From Rhodoferax sp. (GTDB lineage: Bacteria; Pseudomonadota; Gammaproteobacteria; Burkholderiales; Burkholderiaceae_C): 64,000 nucleotides of DNA. Shown here piece by piece: positions 44,367-53,176 of the stretch (positions are counted from its first letter, which is position 1; each line of letters starts with the position of its first letter). A program made the position numbers and the translations under genes. The notes under the pieces are model-generated. The model worked only from the letters and a program-made list of their open reading frames with translations, did not search any database and was not told the DNA's origin. The stretch is from positions 248,001-312,000 of the forward strand of contig NZ_JABBPD010000007.1 in the NCBI RefSeq assembly GCF_012927445.1, in the 5' to 3' direction.

Positions 44367-45527
44367 ATGCAAAACTTTGATTTTCACAACCCGACGCACA
44401 TAGTTTTCGGCAAAGACCGCATCGCTGATCTTGCCAACCTGGTGCCGGCGGCGGCCAAGGTGCTGATTTTGGTCGGCGGCGCCAGTGCGGAAAAAACCGG
44501 CACGCTGGCCGAAGTGCGGCAAGCTTTGGGCGCACGCCAGCACAGCACCTTCAGCGGCATCGAACCCAACCCGGGTTTTGACACCGCCATGAAAGCGGTG
44601 CAGCTGGTGCGGGAGGGCGGCTTTGACTTCTTGCTCGCGGTCGGTGGTGGCTCGGTGATTGATGCCGCCAAATTCATCGCCGCCGCGGCGCTGTTTGAAG
44701 GCGACGCCTGGGACATCCTGCTGCAGGGCGGCCGCAATATCAGCCAGGCCCTGCCGTTTGGCACGGTGTTGACCTTGCCCGCCACCGGCTCGGAGATGAA
44801 CAACGGCTCGGTGATCACACGGCGCGACATCGGTGCCAAGCTGCCATTCCGCAGTCGCCACCTGTACCCACTTTTTTCAGTGCTGGACCCGACCAAAACC
44901 TACACCCTGCCGCTGCCGCAAATCTCCAACGGTGTGGTCGATGCCTTTGTCCACACGGTGGAGCAATACCTGACCTATCCGGCGAACGCACCGGTGCAAG
45001 ATCGGTTTGCCGAAAGCCTGCTGCAAACGCTGGTTGAGATCGGGCCACGCCTGTTGACGGCCACGGCGCCGGACTATGACGACCGCGCCAGCCTGATGTG
45101 GACTGCGACTCTGGCGCTGAACGGCCTGATCGGCGCCGGCGTGCCGCAGGACTGGGCCACCCACATGATTGGCCACGAGCTGACGGCGCTGCACAACATC
45201 GACCACGCCCGCACGCTGGCCATCGTGTTGCCGGCCCTGCTGCAGGAGCGTCGCGCTCAAAAGCACGCCAAGCTGCTGCAGTATGGCGAACGGGTTTGGG
45301 GCATCCGCAGCGGCAGCGAGGACGAGCGCGTCACAGCGGCCATTGAACACACGCGTGACTTCTTTGAGCGCATGGGCATTCCGACCCGCCTCAGTGCCTA
45401 TGGCCTTGGCGCCGAGGCCATTGACGTGGTGGTTCACCAGCTGGAAGATCACGGCATGACCCAACTCGGTGAACACAGTGACATAACCCCCGCGATCAGC
45501 CGCCGGATTCTGGAAGGCGCGCTTTGA
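44367..45527 (+). CDS. yqhD: NADPH-dependent aldehyde reductase, YqhD-type iron-containing alcohol dehydrogenase
   Basis: 386 residues. FDFHNPTHIVFGKDRI is the typical N-terminus, VGGGSVIDAAKF the nucleotide-binding motif, and NGVVDAFVHTVEQY with IGHELTALHNIDHAR supplies the Asp/His metal ligands. YqhD-type enzymes reduce toxic short aldehydes such as methylglyoxal, acrolein and lipid-peroxidation products. Control by the neighbouring NemR is supported by the operator 43 bp upstream. It is followed within 47 bp by a DJ-1 protein. Confidence 0.9.
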   Translation: MQNFDFHNPTHIVFGKDRIADLANLVPAAAKVLILVGGASAEKTGTLAEVRQALGARQHSTFSGIEPNPGFDTAMKAVQLVREGGFDFLLAVGGGSVIDAAKFIAAAALFEGDAWDILLQGGRNISQALPFGTVLTLPATGSEMNNGSVITRRDIGAKLPFRSRHLYPLFSVLDPTKTYTLPLPQISNGVVDAFVHTVEQYLTYPANAPVQDRFAESLLQTLVEIGPRLLTATAPDYDDRASLMWTATLALNGLIGAGVPQDWATHMIGHELTALHNIDHARTLAIVLPALLQERRAQKHAKLLQYGERVWGIRSGSEDERVTAAIEHTRDFFERMGIPTRLSAYGLGAEAIDVVVHQLEDHGMTQLGEHSDITPAISRRILEGAL

Positions 45528-45574
45528 ACCGCGCCCCCGTTGAAAAAATCTCACCTAACCCAGAAGGAAACAAC

Positions 45575-46258
45575 ATGAAAATATTGATGGTTCTGACCTC
45601 CCACGACCAGCTCGGCACGACCGGTGCCAAAACCGGTTTCTGGCTGGAGGAATTCGCTGCGCCTTACTATGTGTTCAAGGACGCCGGCGCCCAAATCACC
45701 CTGGCCAGCCCGCTCGGTGGCCAGCCGCCGCTGGACCCCAAGAGTGACGACCCGGCTTCGCAGACCGAGGCGACGCACCGCTTCAAGGCCGACCCGGCCG
45801 CGCAGGCCCTGCTGGCCAGCACACACCCGCTGAGCGAAATGGCTGCGGCTGATTTCGATGCGGTGTTTTACCCCGGCGGCCATGGCCCGCTGTGGGATCT
45901 GGCGGAAGACGCCGCCTCTATCGCATTGATCGAAACCATGCTGGCCGCTGGCAAGCCGGTCGCCGCCGTCTGCCATGCACCTGCCGTGCTGCGCCATCCC
46001 ACGTCGCCCGACGGCTTGTCCGTGGTGCAGGGCAAGTCGGTGACCGGCTTCACCAACAGCGAGGAGCAGGCGGTCGGGCTGACGCAGATCGTTCCCTTTC
46101 TGGTGGAAGACATGCTGAAAAGCAATGGCGGCACGTATTCCAAGGGCCCCGACTGGCAACCCTATGTCGTCATCGATGGCCTGTTGATTACCGGGCAAAA
46201 CCCGGCTTCCTCCGAGCCCGCCGCCAAGGCCTTGCTGGTGCAGCTCAAACCACACTAG
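45575..46258 (+). CDS. DJ-1/PfpI-family protein (glyoxalase III/deglycase-like)
   Basis: 227 residues from ATG 45575 with AGAAGGAAA as ribosome binding site. Glu25 (WLEEFAAPY) and nucleophile Cys133 (AVCHAPAVL) form the DJ-1 active site, with the YPGGHGPLWDL loop before it. The closest known types are Hsp31/HchA-like and related class I amidotransferase proteins that detoxify methylglyoxal without glutathione. Lying behind nemR and yqhD, it fits an aldehyde-defence operon. Confidence 0.88.
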   Translation: MKILMVLTSHDQLGTTGAKTGFWLEEFAAPYYVFKDAGAQITLASPLGGQPPLDPKSDDPASQTEATHRFKADPAAQALLASTHPLSEMAAADFDAVFYPGGHGPLWDLAEDAASIALIETMLAAGKPVAAVCHAPAVLRHPTSPDGLSVVQGKSVTGFTNSEEQAVGLTQIVPFLVEDMLKSNGGTYSKGPDWQPYVVIDGLLITGQNPASSEPAAKALLVQLKPH

Positions 46259-46323
46259 CCTGTAGCCCGGTTCCGCCGCGGCCGCCGTCGTGACGCTGCT
46301 ACGATGGCTGGCCCGATCCCGGC

Positions 46324-47418
46324 ATGCCCCCGAGAAAACTGATGAACTCTTCGAATGAAACCGCGTCAGCCTACCTGGAGAACCGGGCGCTGATGCTGCT
46401 CCTGCTGGTGGTCACCCTCGGCCTCGGCTGGATTCTGGTGCCGTTTTACGGCGCCATCATGTGGGGCGCGATCATCGCGCTGCTGTTCGCCCCCTTGTAC
46501 CGCCGGCTGCTGCCGCCACTGAAACAGCGGCGCACCCTGGCGGCGCTGCTGACGATGCTGGCCGTGCTGCTGATCGTCATTCTTCCCTTTGCGCTGATCA
46601 CCGCCGCGCTGGCGCGTGAAGCGGCCCATTTGTACGAGCGGCTGCAGTCGGGTGAGCTGAATCCGGCACTGTATTTTCACGAGTTGTTCGACGCCCTGCC
46701 GGCCTGGATCATCGCTTTGCTCGATCGTTTCGGGTTGGCCAACTTTGCCACGCTGCAGCGTCGCTTGGTGGCTGCCCTGCAGCAGGGCAGCCAGTTCATT
46801 GCCACGCAGGCGCTCAGCATTGGCCAAAACACCTTTGAATTCGTGGCCAGCCTGTTCATCACCTTGTACCTCGCGTTCTTTTTGATTCGCGATGGCGACG
46901 GTGTGGCCCGCGCGCTGCGGCGGGCGCTCCCGCTGGAACCCCGGCACAAGCGGGAATTAATCAGCAAGTTCACCACCGTGATTCGGGCAACCGTCAAAGG
47001 CAATCTGCTGGTGGCGGCGGTGCAGGGGGGCTTGGGCGGCCTGGCCTTCTGGTTTTTGGGGGTGAACGGGGCCTTTTTATGGGCCGTTTTGATGACCTTC
47101 CTGTCGCTGCTGCCAGCGGTCGGCGCCGGGCTGGTCTGGCTACCGGTCGCGCTTTTCTTCTTCCTGACGGGTGCCATCTGGCAAGGCATTGCGCTGATCG
47201 CCTGGGGCGTGCTGGTGATCGGGCTGATCGACAACGTGTTGCGCCCGATTCTGGTGGGCAAGGACACGCGCATGCCCGACTATGTGGTGATGATCACCAC
47301 ACTCGGTGGCATGTCGGTGTTCGGTATCAATGGTTTTGTGGTCGGGCCCACCATCGCGGCGATGTTCATCGCGGTCTGGCATATTTATGTGACGACGCAG
47401 GCCGACGCCACGCCTTAA
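46324..47418 (+). CDS. AI-2E family transporter (PerM-like)
   Basis: 364 residues (ATG 46342 is an alternative start). Paired N-terminal helices, a large amphipathic middle region (residues 90-170) and C-terminal helices with FWFLGVNGAFLWAVLMTFLSLLPAVGAGLVW are typical; the end IDNVLRPILVGKDTRMPDYVV is the family signature. Members export or import small solutes including autoinducer-2 or act as Na+/H+ antiporters. It stands alone between the DJ-1 gene and the convergent DUF2892 gene. Confidence 0.88.
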   Translation: MPPRKLMNSSNETASAYLENRALMLLLLVVTLGLGWILVPFYGAIMWGAIIALLFAPLYRRLLPPLKQRRTLAALLTMLAVLLIVILPFALITAALAREAAHLYERLQSGELNPALYFHELFDALPAWIIALLDRFGLANFATLQRRLVAALQQGSQFIATQALSIGQNTFEFVASLFITLYLAFFLIRDGDGVARALRRALPLEPRHKRELISKFTTVIRATVKGNLLVAAVQGGLGGLAFWFLGVNGAFLWAVLMTFLSLLPAVGAGLVWLPVALFFFLTGAIWQGIALIAWGVLVIGLIDNVLRPILVGKDTRMPDYVVMITTLGGMSVFGINGFVVGPTIAAMFIAVWHIYVTTQADATP

Positions 47419-47455
47419 GCTCGCCGGCGGGCTCACTGCAGGCCCGCCCCCCGCA

Positions 47456-47653
47456 TCAGGGTTTGCTTTTCATCGGGCAGGTATTCATGCCCAGCAGGGT
47501 GTACACCGGGCACCAGCCGATCAGGCCGGTGGCCAGCGGCACGATGCCGAGCCAGCCCCACCAGCCAATGGTGCCCATGGCCATCAGGCCCAGCAAGACC
47601 AAACCAGCAAGGATGCGCACCATGCGGTCAATACCACCTTCGTTATTTTTCAT
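47456..47653 (-). CDS. DUF2892 (YgaP-like) small membrane protein
   Basis: 65 residues. MKNNEGGIDRMVRILAGLVL starts the family pattern, two helices follow, and the ending GWCPVYTLLGMNTCP has the two conserved cysteines. DUF2892 is the membrane part of the YgaP rhodanese; stand-alone copies are found beside Crp/Fnr or ArsR regulators. Here it follows a Crp/Fnr-type regulator and a dyad that could be that regulator's site. The start has AGGAGC, spaced six bases. Confidence 0.9.
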   Translation of the reverse strand: MKNNEGGIDRMVRILAGLVLLGLMAMGTIGWWGWLGIVPLATGLIGWCPVYTLLGMNTCPMKSKP

Positions 47654-47712
47654 TCTGAGCTCCTGAGAGAGTTGTTAATGGCCGGATTAAGCGCTCTTTT
47701 TCCCTTTCCGTC

Positions 47713-47728
47713 TGTGACAGAAGTCACG
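47713..47728. promoter_or_regulatory. Crp/Fnr-type dyad between the regulator gene and DUF2892
   Basis: TGTGACAGAAGTCACG is a dyad of the TGTGA-n6-TCACa type with perfect GTGAC/GTCAC arms. It lies 60 bp before the DUF2892 start and right after the Crp/Fnr-family gene, so that regulator may act here. Confidence 0.55.
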
Positions 47729-47738
47729 CAGCCCAGGT

Positions 47739-48401
47739 TCAGGCGTTGAGCGAGGCGGCCAACTCGCGCAGCGCCGCGCCATTGACGATCTGAATCTGCT
47801 CGCGGCCCAGCGCCACCCAGCCTTCGCGTTCAAAGCGGCGCAGCAGCCGGGTGACGATTTCGCGCACCGTGCCCAGTTCGTTGGCCAGCGCCTGATGCGT
47901 GATCGCCAGTTGCTGGCCATGCCCCAGCAGCGCCGCCGCCAGCCGCCGATCGAGTTTGTGAAACGCCACCGCATCAATCAGGCTGGTCAGATCGGCCATG
48001 CGCTCGGCAAACAGGCCCAGCACCTCGTTGCGAAAAGCCATGGTGTCCAGCCAGCGCCGGAAGATGTCGGCCGGGATCAGGATCAGGGTGCTGGCTTTGG
48101 TGGTGATGCCGTGGGCCGACAGCGGCTGGGTCCGAAACAGGCAGGCCGATGACACCAGACACAACTCGCCCGGCACCACCCGGTACAACTCCAGCGAGCG
48201 GCCGTCGCCCGAACTGCGCGACACCTTGATTTCGCCCGCCAGCACCAGCGGAAAACCCTGGCAGGGCGTGTTTTCACTGAACAGCACCGTGCCGGCCGGC
48301 ACCTGCATCGGCGCCAACCTCGGGTACAACTCGGCCAAGGACGGTTGCACCTGCGCCAGCGCGGGATACAGTTCGGCCGGCAGCGCGGCAAGCGCCGTCA
48401 T
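47739..48401 (-). CDS. Crp/Fnr-family transcriptional regulator
   Basis: 220 residues. A cyclic-nucleotide-binding-like beta barrel (residues 15-130, AGTVLFSENTPCQGFPLVLAG) is joined by a long dimerisation helix to a winged HTH (about 160-215: THQALANELGTVREIVTRLLRRFEREG). No Fnr-type FeS cysteine cluster is present at the N-terminus, so it is not FNR; its effector is unknown. It is followed on the same strand by a dyad and the DUF2892 gene. Confidence 0.9.
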   Translation of the reverse strand: MTALAALPAELYPALAQVQPSLAELYPRLAPMQVPAGTVLFSENTPCQGFPLVLAGEIKVSRSSGDGRSLELYRVVPGELCLVSSACLFRTQPLSAHGITTKASTLILIPADIFRRWLDTMAFRNEVLGLFAERMADLTSLIDAVAFHKLDRRLAAALLGHGQQLAITHQALANELGTVREIVTRLLRRFEREGWVALGREQIQIVNGAALRELAASLNA

Positions 48402-48458
48402 GGCGCGGTCAGCCGCATGGCAGCAAGAGAATCGATTAAGTTCATGGTAAATAGGGCG

Positions 48459-48505
48459 CTAGCCGCCGTGCGGTCTTCGCAAACAGCTATTAAAACACTA
48501 GCAAC
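48459..48505 (+). repeat. Dispersed repeat copy 7, overlapping the cueR stop codon
   Basis: CTAGCCGCCGTGCGGTCTTC, then CAGCTATTAAAACACTAGC. The cueR stop (TAG at 48498-48500) and its last two Cys codons lie in the edge of the repeat. Confidence 0.88.
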
Positions 48506-48941
48506 AATGGCCTGCCAGATCGTCCAGTATCGGGCAATCGGGCCGCTCGTCGCCCTGGCAGTGGTCCAGCAAGGCGCTCAAGGTGCGCTGCATGGCCTGC
48601 ATCGCTTCAATCCGGTGCGCCAGTTCCGTCACATGCTTCTGGGCGATGCGCTTGACGCTGGCGCTGGCGCGCTGCCGGTTGTGCCACAGCCCCACCAGTT
48701 CGGCAATCTCGGCCATCGAAAACCCCAGCTCGCGCCCGCGTTTGATGAACTGCAGGGTGCGCACATCAGCCTCGGTGTACTGGCGGTAACCGCTGTCGGT
48801 GCGGGCCACCGGCGCGAGCAGGCCCAGTGACTCGTAGTGCCGCACCATCTTGGCCGACACATTGGACAGAAGCGCCGCCACACCAATGGCGACCGGCCAG
48901 ACCCGGATCGCCTCAATCGACGCCGTGGCGGACGGGTTCAT
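48498..48941 (-). CDS. cueR: Copper-responsive MerR-family regulator CueR
   Basis: 147 residues. The HTH is IGVAALLSNVSAKMVRHYESLGLLAP, with the typical RTDSGYRQYTEADV following. Cys128 and Cys136 (CQGDERPDC) are the two Cu(I) ligands with the eight-residue spacing of CueR. The C-terminus (HCC) is formed by the edge of a dispersed repeat. The stop of copZ and start of cueR overlap (ATGA), and CueR boxes lie before both copZ and copA. Confidence 0.93.
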   Translation of the reverse strand: MNPSATASIEAIRVWPVAIGVAALLSNVSAKMVRHYESLGLLAPVARTDSGYRQYTEADVRTLQFIKRGRELGFSMAEIAELVGLWHNRQRASASVKRIAQKHVTELAHRIEAMQAMQRTLSALLDHCQGDERPDCPILDDLAGHCC

Positions 48942-49135
48942 GCGGCGACGGCGTAGCCTTCTTCGGCAATGGCCTGGGCCAACAACGCACGCGGTTGCTC
49001 CGACTGCACTTCCACCAAGTTGGCGGCGCGGTCAATGCGGATCTCGGCTTGCGGGTCGGCTTGTTTCACGGCGCGGGTGACCGCTTTTTCACAGTGGCCG
49101 CAGGTCATGCCGGTGACGGTAAAGGTTTGCTTCAT
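48938..49135 (-). CDS. copZ: Copper chaperone CopZ (heavy-metal-associated domain)
   Basis: 65 residues, one HMA domain with GMTCGHCEKAV (Cys12 and Cys15 bind Cu(I)). It carries copper in the cytoplasm to CopA. ATG 49135 is preceded by CTGGAG; the stop overlaps the cueR start. It is divergent from copA and shares a 165-bp promoter region with it. Confidence 0.93.
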   Translation of the reverse strand: MKQTFTVTGMTCGHCEKAVTRAVKQADPQAEIRIDRAANLVEVQSEQPRALLAQAIAEEGYAVAA

Positions 49136-49190
49136 GGAAAACTCCAGTAGGAATGGGACATAGATCAAGTGAGACGAAGCATAGCTTGAA

Positions 49191-49216
49191 CCTTCCCACG
49201 GTGGCAAGGTCAAGCC
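49191..49216 (-). promoter_or_regulatory. CueR-type promoter of copZ-cueR
   Basis: On the minus strand TTGACC is followed by a 19-bp spacer (TTGCCACCGTGGGAAGGTT) and CAAGCT as -10. The inverted repeat ACCTTGCC ... GGGAAGGT inside the overlong spacer is the CueR box. Confidence 0.87.
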
Positions 49217-49263
49217 CAGCGGGGAATGACCCATTGCGAGCAGGGATTTCAATGCGTCCCGGC

Positions 49264-49294
49264 TTGACCTTGCCATCATGGGAAGGAATAGGAT
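49264..49294 (+). promoter_or_regulatory. CueR-type promoter of copA, very close to the start codon
   Basis: TTGACC (49264-49269), a 19-bp spacer (TTGCCATCATGGGAAGGAA) with the CueR inverted repeat, and TAGGAT (49289-49294). Only six bases separate the -10 from the copA ATG at 49301, so the transcript is probably leaderless. Confidence 0.9.
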
Positions 49295-49300
49295 GCCCCC

Positions 49301-51559
49301 ATGACTACTGACACACACCCTTCTTCCGCCGCCGTTCCGCTGGACATCGGCATTGGCGGCATGACCTGCGCCTCCTGTGTGGCGCGGGTTGAAAAAGCCC
49401 TGAAAAAAGTGCCCGGCGTGCAGGACGCCACCGTCAACCTGGCGACTGAATCGGCGCGCATTCTGGTGGCACCGGGCGGGCCGCTGGAAGCTCAGCTGCG
49501 CCGCGCCGTGCGCGATGCCGGCTACGAACCACGCGCTGCCGACGCCGCCGTGTTGGCCGAAGACGCCTCGCCGTGGGCCGGCTTTGCACCGGTGGCGATG
49601 GGCCTGGCCTTGTCGACGCCGCTGGTGCTGCCCATGCTGGGCGACCTGTTGGGCTTGCACTGGATGCTGCCGCCACTGTGGCAGTTTTTGTTGGCGACAC
49701 CGGTGCAGTTCATTCTGGGCGCGCACTTTTACAAGGCCGGCTGGTACGCGCTCAAGGCCGGCACCGGCAACATGGATCTGCTGGTGTCGATTGGCACCAC
49801 CGCCGGCTGGGCCTTGTCGATGTGGTTGTGGCTGACGGCGGAACCCGGTGCCATGGTGCATTTGTACTTTGAAGGCTCGGCGCTGGTCATCACACTGGTG
49901 ATGCTGGGCAAGTGGCTGGAAGTGCGCGCCAAGCGCCAGACCACCTCCGCCATCCGCGCCCTGCACGCCTTGCGCCCGGACGTGGCGCACCTGATCGGGC
50001 TCGATGGTGAAATCGATGTGCCGGTGGCCGAGGTGCTGGTCGGTGACCGGCTGGTGGTCAAACCCGGCGAGCGCTTTCCGGTAGACGGCGTGCTGCTGGA
50101 AGGGCAGACGCAAGTGGACGAATCGATGCTGACCGGCGAGCCACTGCCGGTGGAAAAACACGCGAGCCAAGCGGCCGGCACCGACCCGGCGGCGCTGCTC
50201 ACCGGCGGCTCCATCAACGGCGACGGCCGCGTCGTGATGCAGGTGCGCGCGGTTGGTATTGATACCGTGTTGTCGCGCATCATCCGGCTGGTGGAAGACG
50301 CGCAGGCCGCCAAGGCGCCGATCCAGCGCATGGTGGACCAGGTCAGCGCGGTGTTTGTGCCGGTGGTGCTGGTGATTGCGCTGATCACGCTGCTGAGCTG
50401 GTGGCTGACCGGCCACCCGTTCGAGCAGGCGCTGATTTACGCCGTGGCGGTGCTGGTGATCGCCTGTCCCTGCGCGCTGGGGCTGGCGACCCCGGTTGCC
50501 ATCATGGCCGGCACCGGCGTGGCGGCGCAGCACGGCATTTTGATCAAAGACGCGCAGGCACTGGAGCTGGCGCACAAAGTCGACATCGTCGCCTTTGACA
50601 AGACCGGCACCCTGACCGTCGGCCGGCCCAAATTGACCGCGCTGCAGGTGCTGAAAGACGCCGCGCAGGATGCCATGGAGGCCGATGCCGTGCTGAAGAT
50701 CGCGGCCAGCCTGCAAAGCGGCAGCGAGCATCCGCTGGCGCGCGCCGTCGTCATGGCCGCGCGCGACAAGGGCTTGGCGATCGACGCCCCCGACAACGTG
50801 CGCGCCGTGCCGGGACGTGGCACCGAGGGCGAGGTCGGCGTGCGCAGTTTTCTGATTGGCAGCCTGCGCTGGATGGAGGAACTGCACATCGACATCAGCA
50901 CCCTGGCGGCCGACGCGACGGCGCTGCAAGCGCAGGGCGCCACCGTGTCAGCGATGGCCGAGCGCACCACCCAGGGCCTGACCCTGCGCGCGCTGCTGGC
51001 CTTTGGTGACGAACCCAAGCCCGGCGCCAAGGAAGCGCTGGCGGCGCTGCGGGCCCGTGGCATCAAAACCATCATGATTTCCGGCGACAACCGCGGCGCC
51101 GCCGAGGCCATGGCGCGCCGCTTGGGCCTGCGCCCGGAAGCGGGCGAAGTGATGGCCGAGGTGCTGCCCGGCGACAAAGCCGCCAAGGTGATGGCGCTGA
51201 AAGAGGGCGGCCACACGGTGGCGATGGTCGGTGACGGCGTCAACGACGCACCGGCGCTGGCCGCTGCCGATGTCGGCCTGGCGATGGGCAACGGCACCGA
51301 CGTCGCCATGCACGCCGCCGGCATCACCCTGATGCGCGGCGACCCGTTGCTGGTGGCGGCGGCGCTGGACATCTCGGACCGCACCGTGGCCAAAATCCGG
51401 CAAAACCTGTTCTGGGCTTTTGCCTACAACGTGGCCGGCATTCCGCTGGCGGCGCTGGGCTTTTTGAACCCGGTGGTGGCCGGGGCGGCGATGGCGATGA
51501 GCTCGGTTAGCGTGATGAGCAATGCGTTGCTGCTGAAGCGCTGGAAGCCGGGGAAATAA
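49301..51559 (+). CDS. copA: Copper-exporting P1B-type ATPase CopA
   Basis: 752 residues. One N-terminal HMA domain ([15 protein letters not shown]) precedes eight helices with the Cu(I) motif CPC ([13 protein letters not shown]). TGEPLPVEK is the actuator loop, DKTGTLT the phosphorylation site with catalytic Asp, SEHPLA the nucleotide-binding His motif and [10 protein letters not shown] the hinge. It pumps Cu(I) out of the cytoplasm. Expression is CueR-controlled. The ATG is directly next to the -10 box. Confidence 0.95.
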   Translation: MTTDTHPSSAAVPLDIGIGGMTCASCVARVEKALKKVPGVQDATVNLATESARILVAPGGPLEAQLRRAVRDAGYEPRAADAAVLAEDASPWAGFAPVAMGLALSTPLVLPMLGDLLGLHWMLPPLWQFLLATPVQFILGAHFYKAGWYALKAGTGNMDLLVSIGTTAGWALSMWLWLTAEPGAMVHLYFEGSALVITLVMLGKWLEVRAKRQTTSAIRALHALRPDVAHLIGLDGEIDVPVAEVLVGDRLVVKPGERFPVDGVLLEGQTQVDESMLTGEPLPVEKHASQAAGTDPAALLTGGSINGDGRVVMQVRAVGIDTVLSRIIRLVEDAQAAKAPIQRMVDQVSAVFVPVVLVIALITLLSWWLTGHPFEQALIYAVAVLVIACPCALGLATPVAIMAGTGVAAQHGILIKDAQALELAHKVDIVAFDKTGTLTVGRPKLTALQVLKDAAQDAMEADAVLKIAASLQSGSEHPLARAVVMAARDKGLAIDAPDNVRAVPGRGTEGEVGVRSFLIGSLRWMEELHIDISTLAADATALQAQGATVSAMAERTTQGLTLRALLAFGDEPKPGAKEALAALRARGIKTIMISGDNRGAAEAMARRLGLRPEAGEVMAEVLPGDKAAKVMALKEGGHTVAMVGDGVNDAPALAAADVGLAMGNGTDVAMHAAGITLMRGDPLLVAAALDISDRTVAKIRQNLFWAFAYNVAGIPLAALGFLNPVVAGAAMAMSSVSVMSNALLLKRWKPGK

Positions 51560-51571
51560 TAAGGGTAAATC

Positions 51572-51624
51572 GGTCTCTAGCCCCCGTTTTATATGCGTAA
51601 GTAGCTATTAAATTAATAGTACTA
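51572..51624 (+). repeat. Dispersed repeat copy 8, after copA
   Basis: TCTCTAGCCCCCGTTTTATA, TGCGTAAGTA, then GCTATTAAATTAATAG. It is one of the canonical copies, starting about 12 bp after the copA stop. It shares AAATCGGtCTCTAG with copy 9. Confidence 0.93.
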
Positions 51625-51862
51625 GGCTACGCACTGCGAAAACTTGAACTGCGGCGGTCCAAGCCGTTTTCAAACCTGCCGGGCGACTGTTGTCGTGCTT
51701 AACATGGCGCCCTGTTCCCAGAGGTCACGGCCGGGACAGTTCGGTCGACCTGCCAGCCCGCACAATGGACCGATCAGCGCAGTCCGCGCCCCTGCAACGG
51801 CGCCACTGGCCCGCGCCAGCATGTCGCTTTTGACGCCTCCAATAACAGCAAAAATATTTCCT
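51625..51862. other. Leader region before the YbfB-type MFS gene, nothing recognised
   Basis: About 240 bp with no convincing gene. An open frame extends upstream from the MFS start, but its composition and lack of family similarity argue against translation. No clear operator or terminator is seen. Confidence 0.4.
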
Positions 51863-53068
51863 ATGAGTGAACAACGCGCGCGCATCAAGGTCCTTAGTGC
51901 CGGCATCTTCAGCCTGATACTGGTGTTGGGCGTGGCCCGGTTTTCTTACACGCCCTTGCTGCCGCTGATGCAGCAGCAAGCCGGGCTGGGGGTTGCGGCG
52001 GCGGGCTGGCTGGCGGCCATCAACTACGCCGGCTACCTGAGCGGCGCGATCATCGCCTCCCTCATCAGCGACCTGGTGCTGAAAGACCGCCTGTACCGGA
52101 TTGGCATGGTGCTGGCGATTGTCAGCACCGCCGTCATGGGGCTGACCACGGATGTCACGATCTGGGCCTTGTCTCGCTACGTGGCGGGCCTCAGCAGCGC
52201 CGCTGGCATGCTGCTCGGCACCGGCCTGATCATGAACTGGCTGATCCGCCACAACCACCGCAGCGAGTTGGGCATCCACTTTGCCGGTATTGGCCTGGGC
52301 ATCGCGGGCTGTGCCGCCGCCGTCACGCTGTTCAGCCCGTGGCTGGACTGGCGCCAGCAATGGTTCGCTTTTACCGCGTTGGGTTGTCTGCTGCTGGTGC
52401 CGGCCTTGCGCTGGCTGCCCAAGCCGGATCAAAGCGGCTTGACGACGAGCGCGCAGCAGATGCAAGACAACCCGCCGAGTCCGCTTTATCTGCGCATTTT
52501 CATGGCGGCCTATTTCTGTGCCGGCTTCGGCTACGTGGTGAGCGCCACCTTCATCGTGGCGATTGTGAACAAGTTGCCGGGGCTGGCCGGGCAGGGCAAT
52601 CTGGTGTTTCTGGCGATCGGGATTGGTGCCGCGCCGGCCTGCATCAACTGGGACTTTATCGCCCGCCGCACCGGCGACCTCAACGCCCTGATCCTGGCGG
52701 CGGTGCTGCAAATCGTTGGCATTTTGTTGCCGGTGATGGTGGGTGGCCTGGTGGCGGCGCTGTTCGGCGCCTTGCTGTTTGGCGGCACCTTCATCGGCAT
52801 GGTGAGCTTGGTGCTGAGCATGGCCGGGCGCTACTACCCGACCCGGCCGGCCAAGATGATGGGCAAGATGACGCTCTCCTACGGCGCGGCCCAGATCATC
52901 GGCCCGGCCATCACCGGCTCGCTGGCCAGCCACCTCGGCAGCTATAACGCCGGTTTGTACTTTGCGGCGGCGGTGATGGCGGTCGGCACGCTGCTGCTTT
53001 TAGGGCTCAAGGTTGTCGAACGACGCGATGCGGCGGTGAAAACTCAGCTTGGTATCAGGGTTTTATGA
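51863..53068 (+). CDS. YbfB/YjiJ-family MFS transporter
   Basis: 401 residues from ATG 51863. Twelve hydrophobic helices; the N-terminal pattern GVARFSYTPLLPLMQQQAGLG and NYAGYLSGAI is the YbfB/YjiJ signature. Members are uncharacterised major facilitator permeases. It is flanked by two copies of the dispersed repeat (copies 8 and 9), so it may sit in a segment with a history of rearrangement. Confidence 0.87.
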   Translation: MSEQRARIKVLSAGIFSLILVLGVARFSYTPLLPLMQQQAGLGVAAAGWLAAINYAGYLSGAIIASLISDLVLKDRLYRIGMVLAIVSTAVMGLTTDVTIWALSRYVAGLSSAAGMLLGTGLIMNWLIRHNHRSELGIHFAGIGLGIAGCAAAVTLFSPWLDWRQQWFAFTALGCLLLVPALRWLPKPDQSGLTTSAQQMQDNPPSPLYLRIFMAAYFCAGFGYVVSATFIVAIVNKLPGLAGQGNLVFLAIGIGAAPACINWDFIARRTGDLNALILAAVLQIVGILLPVMVGGLVAALFGALLFGGTFIGMVSLVLSMAGRYYPTRPAKMMGKMTLSYGAAQIIGPAITGSLASHLGSYNAGLYFAAAVMAVGTLLLLGLKVVERRDAAVKTQLGIRVL

Positions 53069-53077
53069 GTGAAATCG

Positions 53078-53130
53078 GCCTCTAGCCCATGCAGAATAAG
53101 CGCAAATAGCTATTAAATTAATAGCAAAAA
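53078..53130 (+). repeat. Dispersed repeat copy 9, after the MFS gene
   Basis: CCTCTAGCCCATGCAGAATA, AGCGCAAATA, then the complete GCTATTAAATTAATAGC. It begins about 10 bp after the MFS stop. Confidence 0.92.
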
Positions 53131-53176
53131 AGTCATTAACCGGCTGCGCGGTCAGCGTGGCCCCGGTTTGAGCACC

